Source: Beverwykella pulmonaria (Eukaryota > Ascomycota > Dothideomycetes > Pleosporales > Melanommataceae). Taken from it: a stretch of DNA of 47,732 nucleotides. Both the position numbers and the translations under genes were made by a program. How positions within the stretch are numbered: position 1 is the first letter of the stretch; the number at the start of each line of letters is the position of its first letter. Below are positions 33,272-44,315 of this stretch, in pieces. The DNA lies in assembly GCA_001599595.1 (NCBI GenBank), contig BCHH01000001.1:3208375-3256106 (forward strand), in the 5' to 3' direction. The notes beneath the pieces were generated by a model, which worked only from the letters and a program-made list of their open reading frames with translations, did not search any database and was not told the origin of the DNA.

Positions 33272-35713
33272 CTTAGCTCATGTCCGGGGCCAGCAGCAGA
33301 GGTCTGCGGTATATATCGCCTCCGTACAGGCGGTGCCGAAGCAACGAATGCGAGGGGGGCGTCGGCGTGGGGTGAGCGCGGTGTGTCGAGATGTGCCGGG
33401 ACGACGCTGAAAGAAAACGGGAAAAAAGAGCGAAGCAGTGCGGCAGCGGGGGTCGTCCAGCGTCGAGCGGCAGCGGTCGCATGCGATGTTGTGGTGAGAG
33501 CGTCTCGGTGACGGGCCAGGAAAGCGCACAGCGGACCGGAAGTGCGGAGAGAGACGTCGTTGTTTCAGGTCATGCCAGCCAATGTTAGGCGCGCGGAGCA
33601 AGGAGCGACACAGCCGTGGGCGTGGAGGCGGCGGCGGAGGAGGAGGACAGTGGGAGCGCAGTTGTGTGAGTGTGTTGCTTGGGATTGTGGAGTCGCGAGA
33701 GTGCTGTGCCGGGGAAAGGCAGGCGAATTATTTTGGGCTCTGGTCTGTCTTTCCCGGTCACCGCAGGGGGTTGAAACACGCCGTGCGCAGCGGAAGAGGG
33801 CAATCATTTGGTGCATGCCGACCGCGCTAGCCCGTTTACGGCCACCACCTTAAGGGGTCGGACATTTGCTAGACGCCATAGACACCACGCGTTCACGCCT
33901 GGTAATTTTTTTTTTTCCACTATGCGCTCACGCTTCGTCGTGAACTACGCAGCTTGGATCCTCAATCAGTTCACCATGGCAGCCAAAGCTTCCCCGCAGC
34001 CGGTGAAACACGTCTCCCTTGGAACAAAGCCCTTGGTGACCCCACAGAACATGTGCCGTTTCACGGTGGATGCCAGATCTACAGGCAGTCTGAATCACAG
34101 TGTTTGCAGGTGTCATCGGTCTTCAAAGACAGTACCCAAGGGACAGGAACAAGAAGAGCACATGGCCAATCCGCTACCATCCATTCTGAAAGCACAGACA
34201 ATCAGGGCAGCATTCACTGCAAGCTGCTTGAGAATCCAACCTCTGTAGACTCGGTACAAGGATCCAACATGTCGGCCAACTTTTAAGCCCAGGAACCCAT
34301 TTTCAAAGAATCCAGCAAGGTTCAACCTACTCGCGCCACGATGCCAAAAGAAATTTGACTAAGCGTCTGAAGAACTCCCCCATCCCTCCACACTTGATTC
34401 ATTCCTCAGAGACGCCTGGCTGATGCCTCTCCCGCATGTGCCTCGGCATCACGACGTCACACTCTATCTCTTCACACCTCCCATAGTCGAGATCCAGCGT
34501 GTTGGATATTCGGATACGTCATGCCGAAGCGCCATGTCCAATCCTAGGACCTGCATAAAGTCGACGACGTGACAGATAGGGCGGCAGGGATAAGCTGATA
34601 TCATGTGCCCTGCGTGTAGAGTGTTCGATATCTCTATCCCACTCAACCTTGTACTTATGGCATTTAGAATTCGCGCTTGCCGGTATTATCGACTAGGCCG
34701 GTACGCCCAGCCTGATGCAGTGGTGTACTACTTCAACACGTTGGAGTTCATGCTATGGATACGGCTACTTCGTTATACGTCACCTCGATCCAAAAAGCAA
34801 TGTCAGGAAAAGGGAAGCTCGACAACGTGAAACCCTATCCTCGGGCCATTTGCGAGGCCAGAATTTGACTTGACTCATTGGAGGCATTATCTTCAAGCAA
34901 CAATGGGCTGAAGAATACTCGAGACTCTCCGTCTTTTGTGCTCCCTTTATCTCTAGTAGCCTTCACTTCTCTAACAAGTTCTGTCCGTCTCCCGTTTTGA
35001 TTTTATCCACTAGTATAAGCCGGCCAGCATGAAAGAATAATGATATAATAGATTGAAAGCCACAAAGCCAATTTCGATCATACAATTTGTAAAAACGGTT
35101 CCGAGTAAAAGCGATGCACGCCCACATTATTTACCCTAGATCTCAGAGATACACAAGAGGTCAAAGGGGAATACATCCCTCGAAATAGTGAACCAAATAC
35201 TATTAACATGTACAAATGCTCACCAGCTTTCCTCCTCAAACTATAAACAACAAATAGCTACTGCGAATACGCCTACCACGACCGCGCACTTGAAGGTTCG
35301 ATTCGGGACTCACGCATCCATCCTCCTAGCAGCAGCGCCGCAAGTAGCAATACGAAATTATTAACAGAACAACTCATAGTCTCTCCCTCTCCTCTCTTTT
35401 CCCGCTTGCTAAGTCATGCGAAGGATTGGAAGTGGTTCGGCTGTTTTCAGGCTCCCAAGTCAGCCTTAGGGCCCCAACTGCCTTATCTGGACACAATCCT
35501 TTGAATACGAATATCATATCGCATAAAGTGCTTGCGCTGCATCCTCTACCCTATTTTCCAATTTCCGCTGTCTGACTCACTAGAAGGTATAATCTCAGAG
35601 GAACGCAAAAGTCCAACTCTTTCGCTAGAGGCCTTGGAATAATCCCACTCACTGCCAACTCCTCCCACGCACACTGCTGTCACACACCGTCCATCCAACC
35701 CTCCACCGCCACA
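33272..35713. other. Long intergenic region, no supported gene
   Basis: 33.27-33.86 kb is GC-rich with purine/pyrimidine-biased tracts and is likely promoter or 5' UTR of the polarity gene. From 33.9 to 35.7 kb I see only short frames without resemblance. A T-rich tract lies at 33906-33916. Confidence 0.5.
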
Positions 35714-35998
35714 ATGCCCACCCACCGTCGAGACATCAACATACTGGAAGTAGGGTTCCTGATCGTGCTCCTCTTAGTCCTCCTCGCCCTCTTCACGCCC
35801 TTCTACATCTGCTGGCTCATCTATAAGTGGTACCAAAATCGACAGAGGATGCGCAGCGGGCAAAGTGGGGCGGAGTTGGTTGCAGTGCCTTATGTGGTAG
35901 TGCGGAGAGGTGGACTGGGTGGGGCCACAGTTGCGCGAATGAGCTATCAGGAGGTGCTTGCTATGGATGAGGGGGGTGGGGATGTGCACTTGGTTTGA
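35714..35998 (+). CDS. Small single-pass membrane protein, unknown
   Basis: 94 aa from an ATG with good context (CACA before ATG). One strong hydrophobic segment, residues about 11-38 (VGFLIVLLLVLLALFTPFYI then CWLIY), is followed by a basic stretch (KWYQNRQRMR) and a soluble tail. By the positive-inside rule the C-terminus would be cytosolic. Family not recognised; it could be a short tail-of-N-terminus anchored protein or a chance frame. No intron needed. Confidence 0.5.
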   Translation: MPTHRRDINILEVGFLIVLLLVLLALFTPFYICWLIYKWYQNRQRMRSGQSGAELVAVPYVVVRRGGLGGATVARMSYQEVLAMDEGGGDVHLV

Positions 35999-36761
35999 GT
36001 TGTGGGTATGAGACCGATTGAACAAAGTCGACAGACAGAGCAGAGTACGAGGCCTTTCTGCCGCCAGAGACCGCAACATGGTCTTAGGCGACTTCTCTGA
36101 TCACCCAATCCTCGCAACCGCGGCTCCGCCTCCCACGCTTCATCTCAGATTTTTCTCCGCTAGCAACCTTTAGTTCCACGGTTGTGAAGTGGCAAAGCTC
36201 GTGGTTATGATATGGCAGTGAGTAGCTTCGATTGATGACCCATTCGAACCCGCACAAAGAAGCATGGCCATGGGTACAGAATTCATATCTACGTACATAA
36301 TAATACAAAGTCGACCATTCCATCCTATCCTGTTCAAAAAAAAGGTAAATTTGTGAACGCCCAAAACGCTCCAAAGCAAGTCGCCAATCTCCAAAGCCCC
36401 CAGGATATCTTGCCCAATGCAACGCTAAATGTTGAACGAGGAAAGTAGGAAAGTAGGAAAGGGGGTATCGTAGGAATAAAGCAATACATGTTGTACACAG
36501 TATGAGAATGCAGGTGTCCTCCACCTCTTCCTCCATAAAGTCCTGCCCTTCTTTTCACTAGAAGAACAGCTGCGACTCGGAGACTACGCCTCGCCGCGTC
36601 CTCATGTCGCGAGGCAATGTCCACGTTTCGGATCTTTCTGGCAACAACGGGGGACCGGAGAGCCAGGCTCTTGCAAACGCTCACTACATGCGTAATGTGT
36701 GAAGTACCACTGCCATGTCGCCAGATGCACACTTGCCATGGTCTTAGATCTTGGACTTCCT
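35999..36761. other. Intergenic, no supported gene
   Basis: A 150-residue minus-strand ATG frame (36536-36084) lies here but shows no family resemblance and sits where the 3' UTR of the Sec2-like gene should be. Confidence 0.45.
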
Positions 36762-37564
36762 TCACGTTCTCCTTTGCGCCGGCACAGACGGTGGCGTTGC
36801 CAGCATAGCCTTCACGCGATCGATCCTCGAAACCGCCTTCTCCAGCCTCTCCAATCTTGCCATCTTATCCTTGTCCTTCTTCTCAAGTTGCTCGACCCTT
36901 GCCTCCAGCTTCGCTCTCGCCTTGCGCTCCGTGGCCACCATCTCGTTGGCTTGCGAGAACAGTTGTACACTCAGCTCCTCAATCTCAAGATCTACTTTCC
37001 GCGCCCGGTCTTCTGCTTTTGCGCGCAGCAAGCGCTCCTTCTCGAGTTGTTCCTGAAGTTCGGTGTCGGTGGTCGGAGGTGGCGGGGCGGAGGGCTGGGC
37101 TGGGGCTGGGGAGCCTCGGCGGCCTGTGAGGAAGGAGAAGCGTGGTTGTTTGGCCGAGGCGGAGTTTGCGGTGGATGGGCGGTTGTCCTCATTAGAGAGT
37201 CGGCTGTTAGGGGCGAGCGTCTCTGAAGTGTTGGATCGCTGGAAGTTCATGCTGCGTAGTTGGTCTTCGTAGTCTGCGCATTTGTCCGCTTTCATTCTGT
37301 CAGCATGAAGGTCAAGTTTTAGAGCACTCTGTATTGCCCATGTGGTGGCGGTAGCGTCGATCACTAGAGACACATACCAGCAGCAGTCGCCTTCTCCGTT
37401 AACATCTCAACCTGTGCCTCCAACTCCCTGATCTTCCTCTGCGCAACCTCATCGTCTCTTTCCAGCGAAACGCTAGTTCCACATTTCGGACAACTGTGCG
37501 CCGTTGCAGGCATTTGTTTGTTGTTTATTATGTGCGCAGGAGGTGTGGCGATAGCAACAGCCAT
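36762..37564 (-). CDS. Sec2-type Rab GEF N-terminal domain protein
   Basis: Coiled-coil protein resembling the N-terminal GEF domain of Sec2, which activates the Rab Sec4 on secretory vesicles. Exons on the minus strand are 37564-37378 and 37288-36762, giving 237 aa. The acceptor that keeps frame is AAAG (less common) and joins LTEKATAA to ADKCADYEDQLR. An N-terminal CPKCG half-zinc-ribbon (residues about 25-29) precedes heptad-rich segments: VAQRKIRELEAQVEMLTEKA and, after a Pro-rich linker, LQEQLEKERLLRAKAEDRAR through ARVEQLEKKDKDKMARLERL. Much shorter than yeast Sec2, as for many filamentous fungal members. Exchange activity is inferred from similarity only. Confidence 0.75.
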
Positions 37565-38637
37565 GTCCTCAGCGCGCTCTCTCCGGTGAGTGTCTGGGCG
37601 GTAGCAATGTCGACGCTTCGAGGTGTAGACAAAAGCAAGTCGGTGCGTGGCAAGAAGAGAAGCCGGTGGGGTGCGTCACTGTCAGCAATGAGGTTGCAGT
37701 GACCTCCGAGTTTCAAATGCCCGTTGTCAGGGTCTCAGCATCTAACCGTATGGGCTTAGCTTACTCAGCCCTACCCGATTCCGATTTCGACTTCATACGA
37801 TGAGCATTTGTAGAGGAAGCCAGGATATCAACATTGAAAGTGAAAATTTGGCAGCTAGACTCGTCACAAGCCAAGATATCGAAATTTTCATCGACGTCCC
37901 ACATGCCGAAGATTTGAGGGATACTGTGTAAAAAAGTAAGCCTATATTCCCTCTTCTATGAGAGTCTATATTTGGCTACAAGAATATATCTGGAGCCTCG
38001 CAGTAGATAAGATTATCATGTTGAAGGGTCATGTGGAAGATCCCTTCCTCTTCCTTTCACAACGTGCATTCGCTCAGAAGACTCGCAGTATTTAGCACTA
38101 CAGGATGTGCTGAAAGCATCTATCACTTGCATTTTATCTCAATTAAGGCTTGTCGACTCCCACACCGAGTGGCCCCAATCTTCGGCTTGGGTCATCATAT
38201 CTCCAGCTCGTCTCGACATTTCTAACGGTCGTCGAGATGGCAAGGCCCTTGCGGTCAAGGCCCTTGCGTGCATCAGGCCTGTGTTCCCATCTTCTATCGC
38301 GAGCATCGACTAGCCCAAATGTTCTCCAAGGAAATCTGGCATACTGCTTGGAGAATCGCTGCGAGTCGAGTCAAGGACACCCTATCCTGGAAATCGTGAC
38401 ATCAGAGCAGATACTCAGTCACAATGAGGGGACGGTTCACTCACGCGACCACTGGCTTCACTGCCTTAGGCTTCATTACTCGACCAATCTTGAGGCAAAG
38501 GACACGTTCGTACTTACCCGATCAACGATGACGATGGAGGTGCACTGCGAGATTATTGCGATTGGTCTCGCCAACCAGTTTTCTAACCTGCGTAGGAGAA
38601 ATATAAGTAATGTCTCTAACGTTTCCACAAGTATACA
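37565..38637. other. Intergenic, no supported gene
   Basis: Promoter side of the Sec2-like gene and about 1 kb of plain sequence. A long plus-strand frame (38150-39037) begins at TTG and runs through a Pro-rich translation of low-complexity DNA; not credible as a gene. Confidence 0.45.
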
Positions 38638-38958
38638 TCACATCACAATACAATCCCCACCTCCACTTCCTCCACCGCCTCCAGAATCCCCAGCTCCTCC
38701 TCCTCCTCCTCCTCCATTCCCACTCCCTCCATCGCATCCACCCACCGTGACGTCAACAACTAGCCCCACAGCAACGGCCGTAGGGCCCACCGCATCATTC
38801 TCAACTGCCTCAAACCCTCTCCCATTCTCTCTCGCACTCTTCCGGCTCCAACAACCCAAACATCCATGGTACCAGAACGCGAGGAGTAGGGTCAAAAAGA
38901 TGACGACGCCGAAGGCGATGCCGATTATGAGGGTTGCGTGTGAGCTAGCGACTTGCAT
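38638..38958 (-). CDS. Small membrane protein with Gly-rich tail, unknown
   Basis: 106-aa frame from ATG at 38958. Residues about 8-29 are hydrophobic (ATLIIGIAFGVVIFLTLLLA then FWYH), followed by a Cys pair and charged linker (GCLGCWSRKSAREN). The tail is dominated by Gly (about 66-102), encoded by GGN-repeat DNA whose complement is the CCTCCTCC tract at 38640-38725. It could be a single-pass membrane protein, like the one at 35.7 kb, or a chance frame. Additional upstream exons are possible. Family not recognised. Confidence 0.35.
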   Translation of the reverse strand: MQVASSHATLIIGIAFGVVIFLTLLLAFWYHGCLGCWSRKSARENGRGFEAVENDAVGPTAVAVGLVVDVTVGGCDGGSGNGGGGGGGAGDSGGGGGSGGGDCIVM

Positions 38959-39552
38959 GTTGATAAACTGGAGTTGCAAGCGCGGCGGGGGAGGATGGGT
39001 TCGTGGCGCGGGTGGGAGAATGGTGACATGCGGGTAGGAGGTTGTAGAGGGTTGGCTCGAGGAAGACAGAGAGTGGAGACTTTGATGAGGCTTTTGTGGA
39101 GGGATAGAGTTGGTGGACTGACCCCTTGAAGAAGAAGGTTGCGGAAATGAGGACGTTCAAGAGTAGTCCAAGATTAAAGAGAGAAACGTCAGATAATGTG
39201 GGTTTGTTGGGCTTCAAGCAGTGCAAGTTATACATAAAGCAGGACCGTACATTGTCCATTTATCAACTCTGCTCCTACAAACACCGCTTTATAACAGATA
39301 GGATGCTGTGGCTGAGGTCAAAGTCTTAACCAGTTAAGGTAAACTCCATCCGCGAGCTAAGGTGTGTGATATGTGGCGGAACCCAGCCCTATCTTGGCCC
39401 GTTTAAGCTGTTATGAGTCGAAGCCATTCTGAAGCAGCTCCGTTGAAAGACCCTATGCATAATTATAGTGGCTGCAGAGAGCTATTTGGCACGTCACGTT
39501 TTGAAGGAACGCCGGAGAAGTTGGACTCTTGATAGGGATGGAGGTGAAAGTC
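38959..39552. other. Intergenic, nothing recognised
   Basis: Short frames only. Contains the 3' flank of the DPH7-like gene. Confidence 0.4.
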
Positions 39553-40852
39553 TTAATATCGCCAGAGACAAAGTAGCCGATCGTAAAAACTTGTGGTTAT
39601 GAATGTCCTCTGGCCCATTTCGTTCAAGTCAGGCTGGCAATCACTCGCATAGTTCATACTCTTGTGCTCCTCGAATTTGGCGAGCACTTCGAAATGCCAG
39701 TCGTTGTTCTTGTCTCTCTTGAGACTCAGGATCCTCGATCCGGCATGCATGCAGCTCGCAAGAAGTAGGATTTCGTCGGGAGTCTTGGTATCAGACGGTG
39801 TCGACGCAGGCTCCGAGTTGAGTCGTTTCAATCGCCATACTCCGCCCCCTAAGTTCATCTCTGCGAGTACGGTTCTTCGGCCAGCAGCAGGCGCGTGTAT
39901 GAGCCGTATGTGATCATCGTAACTCCCCGTGAGTACAAGACTGCTTTCATTGTCGGAGGGAAGAGGAAGTATTGCCGTTACGCCCGCCCCATGAATCTTT
40001 CTGTCTGACCATGGCATCCTCCTCACGCCTCCATAATTCGTATCAACCGTGTCTTCAATGCGATGCTTGTGATTCTTATCCAATTCGGTAAATTTCAGTG
40101 CACTATCATCGCCTCCAGAGTACACTCCCAGTCCATCTGAAGAATAGGCCAGTGTCCAAGCTTCCAGATCGTGCGTGGCTAAGCTCCCAGACGTAGACGT
40201 ATCCCGGGTTTGGCCAGACATGAACAGTCGGAGACATATTTCACCGGAGGAGAGTGCCATACCGATGCTGGTGCCATCAGGGTGCCAGAGAAAGGCTGTT
40301 ACCAAAACGTCTTCTGGGAAATACTGGAGTGTCTGATCATAGACCATTTCAGGGATATTATCTGCGCGCGATTGAATGAGGTGATAGATTCCAATGGAGC
40401 CAGTCGATGTAGCTACGCCGAAAATAGATTCTCGGTGATTGCCCGTACTAAAATGAATATCGAGAATGGCAGAGGGTGTTGATAGTGTCTGGATAATTTG
40501 TCTGGTGGGCTTTAGACATTTAGGTTTTCATGATACAAGTACTTTGAACACATTCATGGAACATGTCTTCGAAGATTCAACCGAGTCGTCCACAGAAAGA
40601 AAGAGGTATGGATGTCACTTACACTACGTCGCCATCTAGTCGTAGAAGTACTAGACTTCCATTTCGTTGCTGATTTTTATTTCCTTCGCCAGCTTCAGAC
40701 TGATTTAGCTCTCCCGTGTCTTCCTGGCCTTCCTCTATCTTCTTGAGATTATAGGTGCCCACGACAGCATACTCAGAGTTCAACGGCCAGAACTCTATAC
40801 AACTTGGTGGCAATTCGAGTGTCAGGGACTGGATATGCTCAATGGTCGGCAT
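39553..40852 (-). CDS. DPH7: Diphthine methyltransferase, DPH7-like WD40 protein
   Basis: Removes the methyl ester from methylated diphthine on elongation factor 2, a late step of diphthamide synthesis. Exons on the minus strand are 40852-40623 and 40501-39553 with a 121-bp GTAAGT...CACCAG intron, giving 392 aa. WD40 blades are visible: CIEFWPLNSEYAVVGTY at the start, SAILDIHFSTGNHRESIFGV, LVTAFLWHPDGTSIGMALSS, LEAWTLAYSSDGLGVYSGGD followed by DSALKF, then LVLTGSYDDHIRLI near the family GSYD/E motif, and the last blade FITTSFYDRLLCLWRY. Typical length and end for fungal DPH7. Confidence 0.88.
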
Positions 40853-42185
40853 ATTGCCACAAGAACGTGATGTTACTCGACACAGCTATTTGTTCTTGTA
40901 TCCCGTGCCCTTGTATTTGACATTCTCTGTGGCGCTACCGTAATTAGTGCGGGGCAGGTCACACGAGTTCGCTTCTTTCCGATCTTTCCATCTTTCCCGC
41001 CTCGGTTCTTCCACGCCTTAACACGCACACCAGCGTCTCCAAGAGATTCTTGCTCCACTCAAGTAATTGCAGCTTATCTATCTCATCTAACTCTCTTCCA
41101 AATACTTTACCTTTCCAATGGCTGAATGATAGCATTCCGCACAGACTGCCTCTCCGTTCTTCAGTCCTCTTTCATAGTGTCAACATCTCCCTTCTCGCTA
41201 CTAACACACATCTGATACTGTAGCATATATTGACGTATACATGGCACACTAGCTAGTGCTCATGCGCCGATCCTGATTCTGGATGTTGACTTGAACACGT
41301 TTACAGTATAGGAGTTCGGAGAAGGTCATGAAGTGGTTTTGTAGGACATGTGGGGCGCACATTCTCGATTGCGCGAAGGAAAGAAAGGCGACGAGGGGCA
41401 GTGGTATATAACAGCCGCTATGGGAGATGCACCGCAGCTAATTTGAGCCTTTTAGAATCACTATCACGTCAGGAGTACCAGGGATGGTGGGCTGGCTACT
41501 TTGATACCCGGGATTGGGAGAGGGAAGATGAAGGAAGTGGGCGGTGCTGAAGTTGGAAGATTGGGAACTGTTAGACGAACTACAGAGGTCATAGGTTTCG
41601 AGTAATAGTGCAGTAAAGGCATTAGCAGTGTTAGTGATGTCCTCAATTTCCATTACCTGCTGCGTAACGCGCGCTCTCTATAGTTTAGCCTTGTCTCCAA
41701 GCCCAAAATCATATCTATTTCATAACAACGCCTAGTAAGCCATACATCGTTAGAAACAATACCTGGGGTCATTCACTTGAATCATTTGGCATAAACAATA
41801 CGAAACGCGTTTTGTTAAACGCTTCTAGCCGCGCAAATGTTCAACTCCAACCCATCTTCAAATAGACATATTGACTAGCAGGATGGATGCCTTTTGAAGA
41901 TGTTGCGATGTGGGAACGTTGAGTATTCCAAGTGGGTCTAGAAGATCTGACTTGATGCAGATAGCGATCATGGAATGAGGTTCTACAATTAGATTGCTTG
42001 ATCGAAGAAAGTGGTATGCATCCAGTGTCAACATTTGTGAAAATAGTATACCGTAAATGGCGAATTATGCTAGTCACCAAATATTTTTAATGGGAACACT
42101 TTGAGGCGAAGTGTCAATGACACATCATGGAAATATATTGAAATATTCTCTAGAACGTTAAGGGGGCTATACGAGATATAATCAT
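40853..42185. other. Intergenic, no supported gene
   Basis: A 71-residue minus-strand ATG frame (41653-41438) has no family resemblance. The rest is AT-leaning sequence between the DPH7 promoter and the 3' end of the next gene. Confidence 0.45.
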
Positions 42186-42893
42186 TCAAATCGGTGTACC
42201 GCGGCATAAGACAGACGGTTTGAAGTGCTTCTGGTACCGTTTGAAGTCAAATTCTCCTTCCTCCAAATCTTGGCTGTTGGCATTACCAGCCCAACAGAAC
42301 GTATAACAGTTGGGGAGAGATTCTCCATCTTCCAACACAACATTGCATTCGCACCATGTGTATGCTGATGTTTCATAGTCGGCGAGCCGCTGGAAGTGAG
42401 CTTCTGAAGTGAGCTCCCACACCGTTCCACTAACCTTCCCGGTACTGCATAGTACCAGGGCAGGATAGGTACCCCACATTCTGATTGAGAAGCCGGTGAT
42501 AGTTCCATTTCTAACCAAGGGTGCTTTGGGCAACCTAGTTATGGCTTGAAGGACATCGGGATCCATGAGAGAACCATAGAAGAACATGTGGCAAGGGACT
42601 AAAGGCGGTGCGCGATGGTCAATCTTCTCTTCAGCAAGAGACATCATTATCCGTTTCACTGTGCCCTTATCAGCGGGCCCGTAGCCGAAATCCGAAGGCA
42701 GCCCAGGCGGTGGTGGAATAGTAGATGGTAGTTTTGGGTTCCTGGGACGTGGAGCAGGTGGAAGCGGTGGAGGTGGAGGGATTGTGGATCGTAGCACAGC
42801 AGAGTTTGGAATTGAAGCTGTGTGCGTGTGATTCCATGAAGCGCCATGGCTAGGAGTACTGCTATGATCATGGTCGGAGGAAGTGTAGGCCAT
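42186..42893 (-). CDS. Gamma-glutamylcyclotransferase-fold (AIG2-like) protein
   Basis: Intronless 235-aa frame from ATG at 42893. Residues 1-70 are low-complexity and Pro-rich (IPPPPPLPPAPRPRNPK). The folded domain follows: the substrate-loop motif HMFFYGSLMDPDVLQAI (about 102-118), MWGTYPALVL, the GTVWEL strand, and the DYETSAYTWCECNV stretch carrying the conserved acidic residue. These are the marks of the GGCT/AIG2 family, which forms 5-oxoproline from gamma-glutamyl compounds. The exact substrate is not known. Its start is 325 bp from the first recognisable codon of the DIRS-type element, so the element's 5' end must lie in or next to this gene's promoter. Confidence 0.8.
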   Translation of the reverse strand: MAYTSSDHDHSSTPSHGASWNHTHTASIPNSAVLRSTIPPPPPLPPAPRPRNPKLPSTIPPPPGLPSDFGYGPADKGTVKRIMMSLAEEKIDHRAPPLVPCHMFFYGSLMDPDVLQAITRLPKAPLVRNGTITGFSIRMWGTYPALVLCSTGKVSGTVWELTSEAHFQRLADYETSAYTWCECNVVLEDGESLPNCYTFCWAGNANSQDLEEGEFDFKRYQKHFKPSVLCRGTPI

Positions 42894-43218
42894 AATGAGA
42901 ATAGTAGGTAGATAAGCGTGTACGGTCTGGCGAGTGAGAAGAAGAGGGGGACCAGGGAGTCAGGAACGATGAATATAACCGTTGAGGTAAGCCTGGGAAC
43001 TTGAGCCCGGAATAAACTTCTGAATATATGTTGTTTCTATATCACGTGGTTGATGCCAAGTCCCGACACGGGCCTTGGTGCCTCAGGGCAGAACTTCCTC
43101 GTCCTTCTCCTCCACCTTGTCCATCTCTCCTCAGCCATCATCAACAGCCTCATTGTACGCTCAATAGGCTAATATGGCTCGATTTCTATCCATTTCTACC
43201 CGTTAATATACTCTAACA
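42894..43218. other. Promoter region / 5' end of the DIRS-type element
   Basis: Contains the promoter of the minus-strand GGCT-like gene and the unresolved 5' boundary and terminal repeat of the element starting its Gag at 43219. A single CACGTG lies at 43044-43049. Confidence 0.4.
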
Positions 43219-44315
43219 ATGGTCTTCCGCCGCAACCCTAGCCGCACCCGCACCGTTGGGGGATCCCCAGAAGCCAACAGCAACTTTATAAGCGACTCAC
43301 ACAGCCCAGTGCAACCTAGGCCCAGTAGCCTTACTAGGGGCAACACTAGCAATGCAGGAGGACATACCAACAAGGCTCCTCGCCCCACAGGCGACAGGCC
43401 CCTAACAAACGCCTAGTTAGCCGCCCTACGCAAAGAAGCCAAAGCAGCAACTCTCCACAACTAGATTAAGCAAGCGACGCACGCTTATAAACTCTAACAT
43501 CTTAAGCAAGCTAAAGCAGAAGCAGAACTCACAGCAATTAATCACAGTCCCCTAAACCTAACAAGCTTAACTACCTTAGCAGGCACCTACAACAACACAG
43601 AACAGGGTAAGCTATACTCCCTACAAGTACTCTTAGTAACTATGCTCTTCCCCAGCGTGCAAGCAAAGCAAGTACATCTAGTATTGCTTAGCAAGTTTAA
43701 TGCCTATAGCCTCTACAAACTCTAGCCTGCAATTAGCAGCAGTAACAATAAACCCCTTTGCCACCTTATAAGCATTAATAGCTCCTTAAACTATCTAGTC
43801 TTTGCAAAGGCTTAAGCCTTAACAAAAGACTTTAGCAAAGATCTAGCAATATAGATGCAAGGATTTATTGTTTACGTACAAATTGTAGCTGCACTTTTCC
43901 TAGACCACCCTTAGGTAATTACAGCTATACTACACTTCTATAGCTGTGTTCAACAGTAGACAGCAACATACTTATAGTCCTCTGTACTAAAACTAGCCCT
44001 TAATTAGCACAGCAATATTATGTTAACATCCTAGCTTGCAGTTAACAGCTAGCGTAACATCCTGCTTAAGTAGGTCAACTACTACCTCTTAGCAAGCACC
44101 CTTGCCTCTAGGATAGTAAAGAAAACACAATCTAAGACTAACCTTAAGCCTAACAAGCCCAACAAGACCTCCCCAACTAACATACCTAGTTAAACCTGCT
44201 GTAACTTTAATAGCAAGGAGGGCTACTACTATAACTAGTGCAAGCAGACCTACAAGTGCTATAATTGCAATTCTAAAGACTACAGACAGACCAAGTGTCG
44301 CGCCTAGCAACTACA
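43219..44315 (+). pseudogene. Gag-like protein with CCHC-type zinc motif (DIRS element)
   Basis: Starts MVFRRNPSRTRTVGG; the first stop (TAG) is at 43414. Read through, the frame continues for about 360 codons to a Cys/His cluster at about 44197-44295: CCNFNSKEGYYYN, stop, CKQTYKCYNC, then RQTKCR. Undoing the RIP-type changes would give the C-x2-FN ... G-C ... C ... H-x-C pattern common to Gag of tyrosine-recombinase retrotransposons. The protein would be the nucleocapsid of the element. It is inactive in this copy. Confidence 0.7.

Noticed and set aside
36084..36536. 150-residue minus-strand ATG frame after the Sec2-like gene
   Set aside because: No recognisable domain, and its place fits the 3' UTR of the preceding gene.
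38150..39037. 295-residue plus-strand frame
   Set aside because: It starts at TTG, is open largely because of a CCT-rich tract and has no family resemblance.
41438..41653. 71-residue minus-strand ATG frame
   Set aside because: Short and unsupported; no domain and no clear neighbouring exons.
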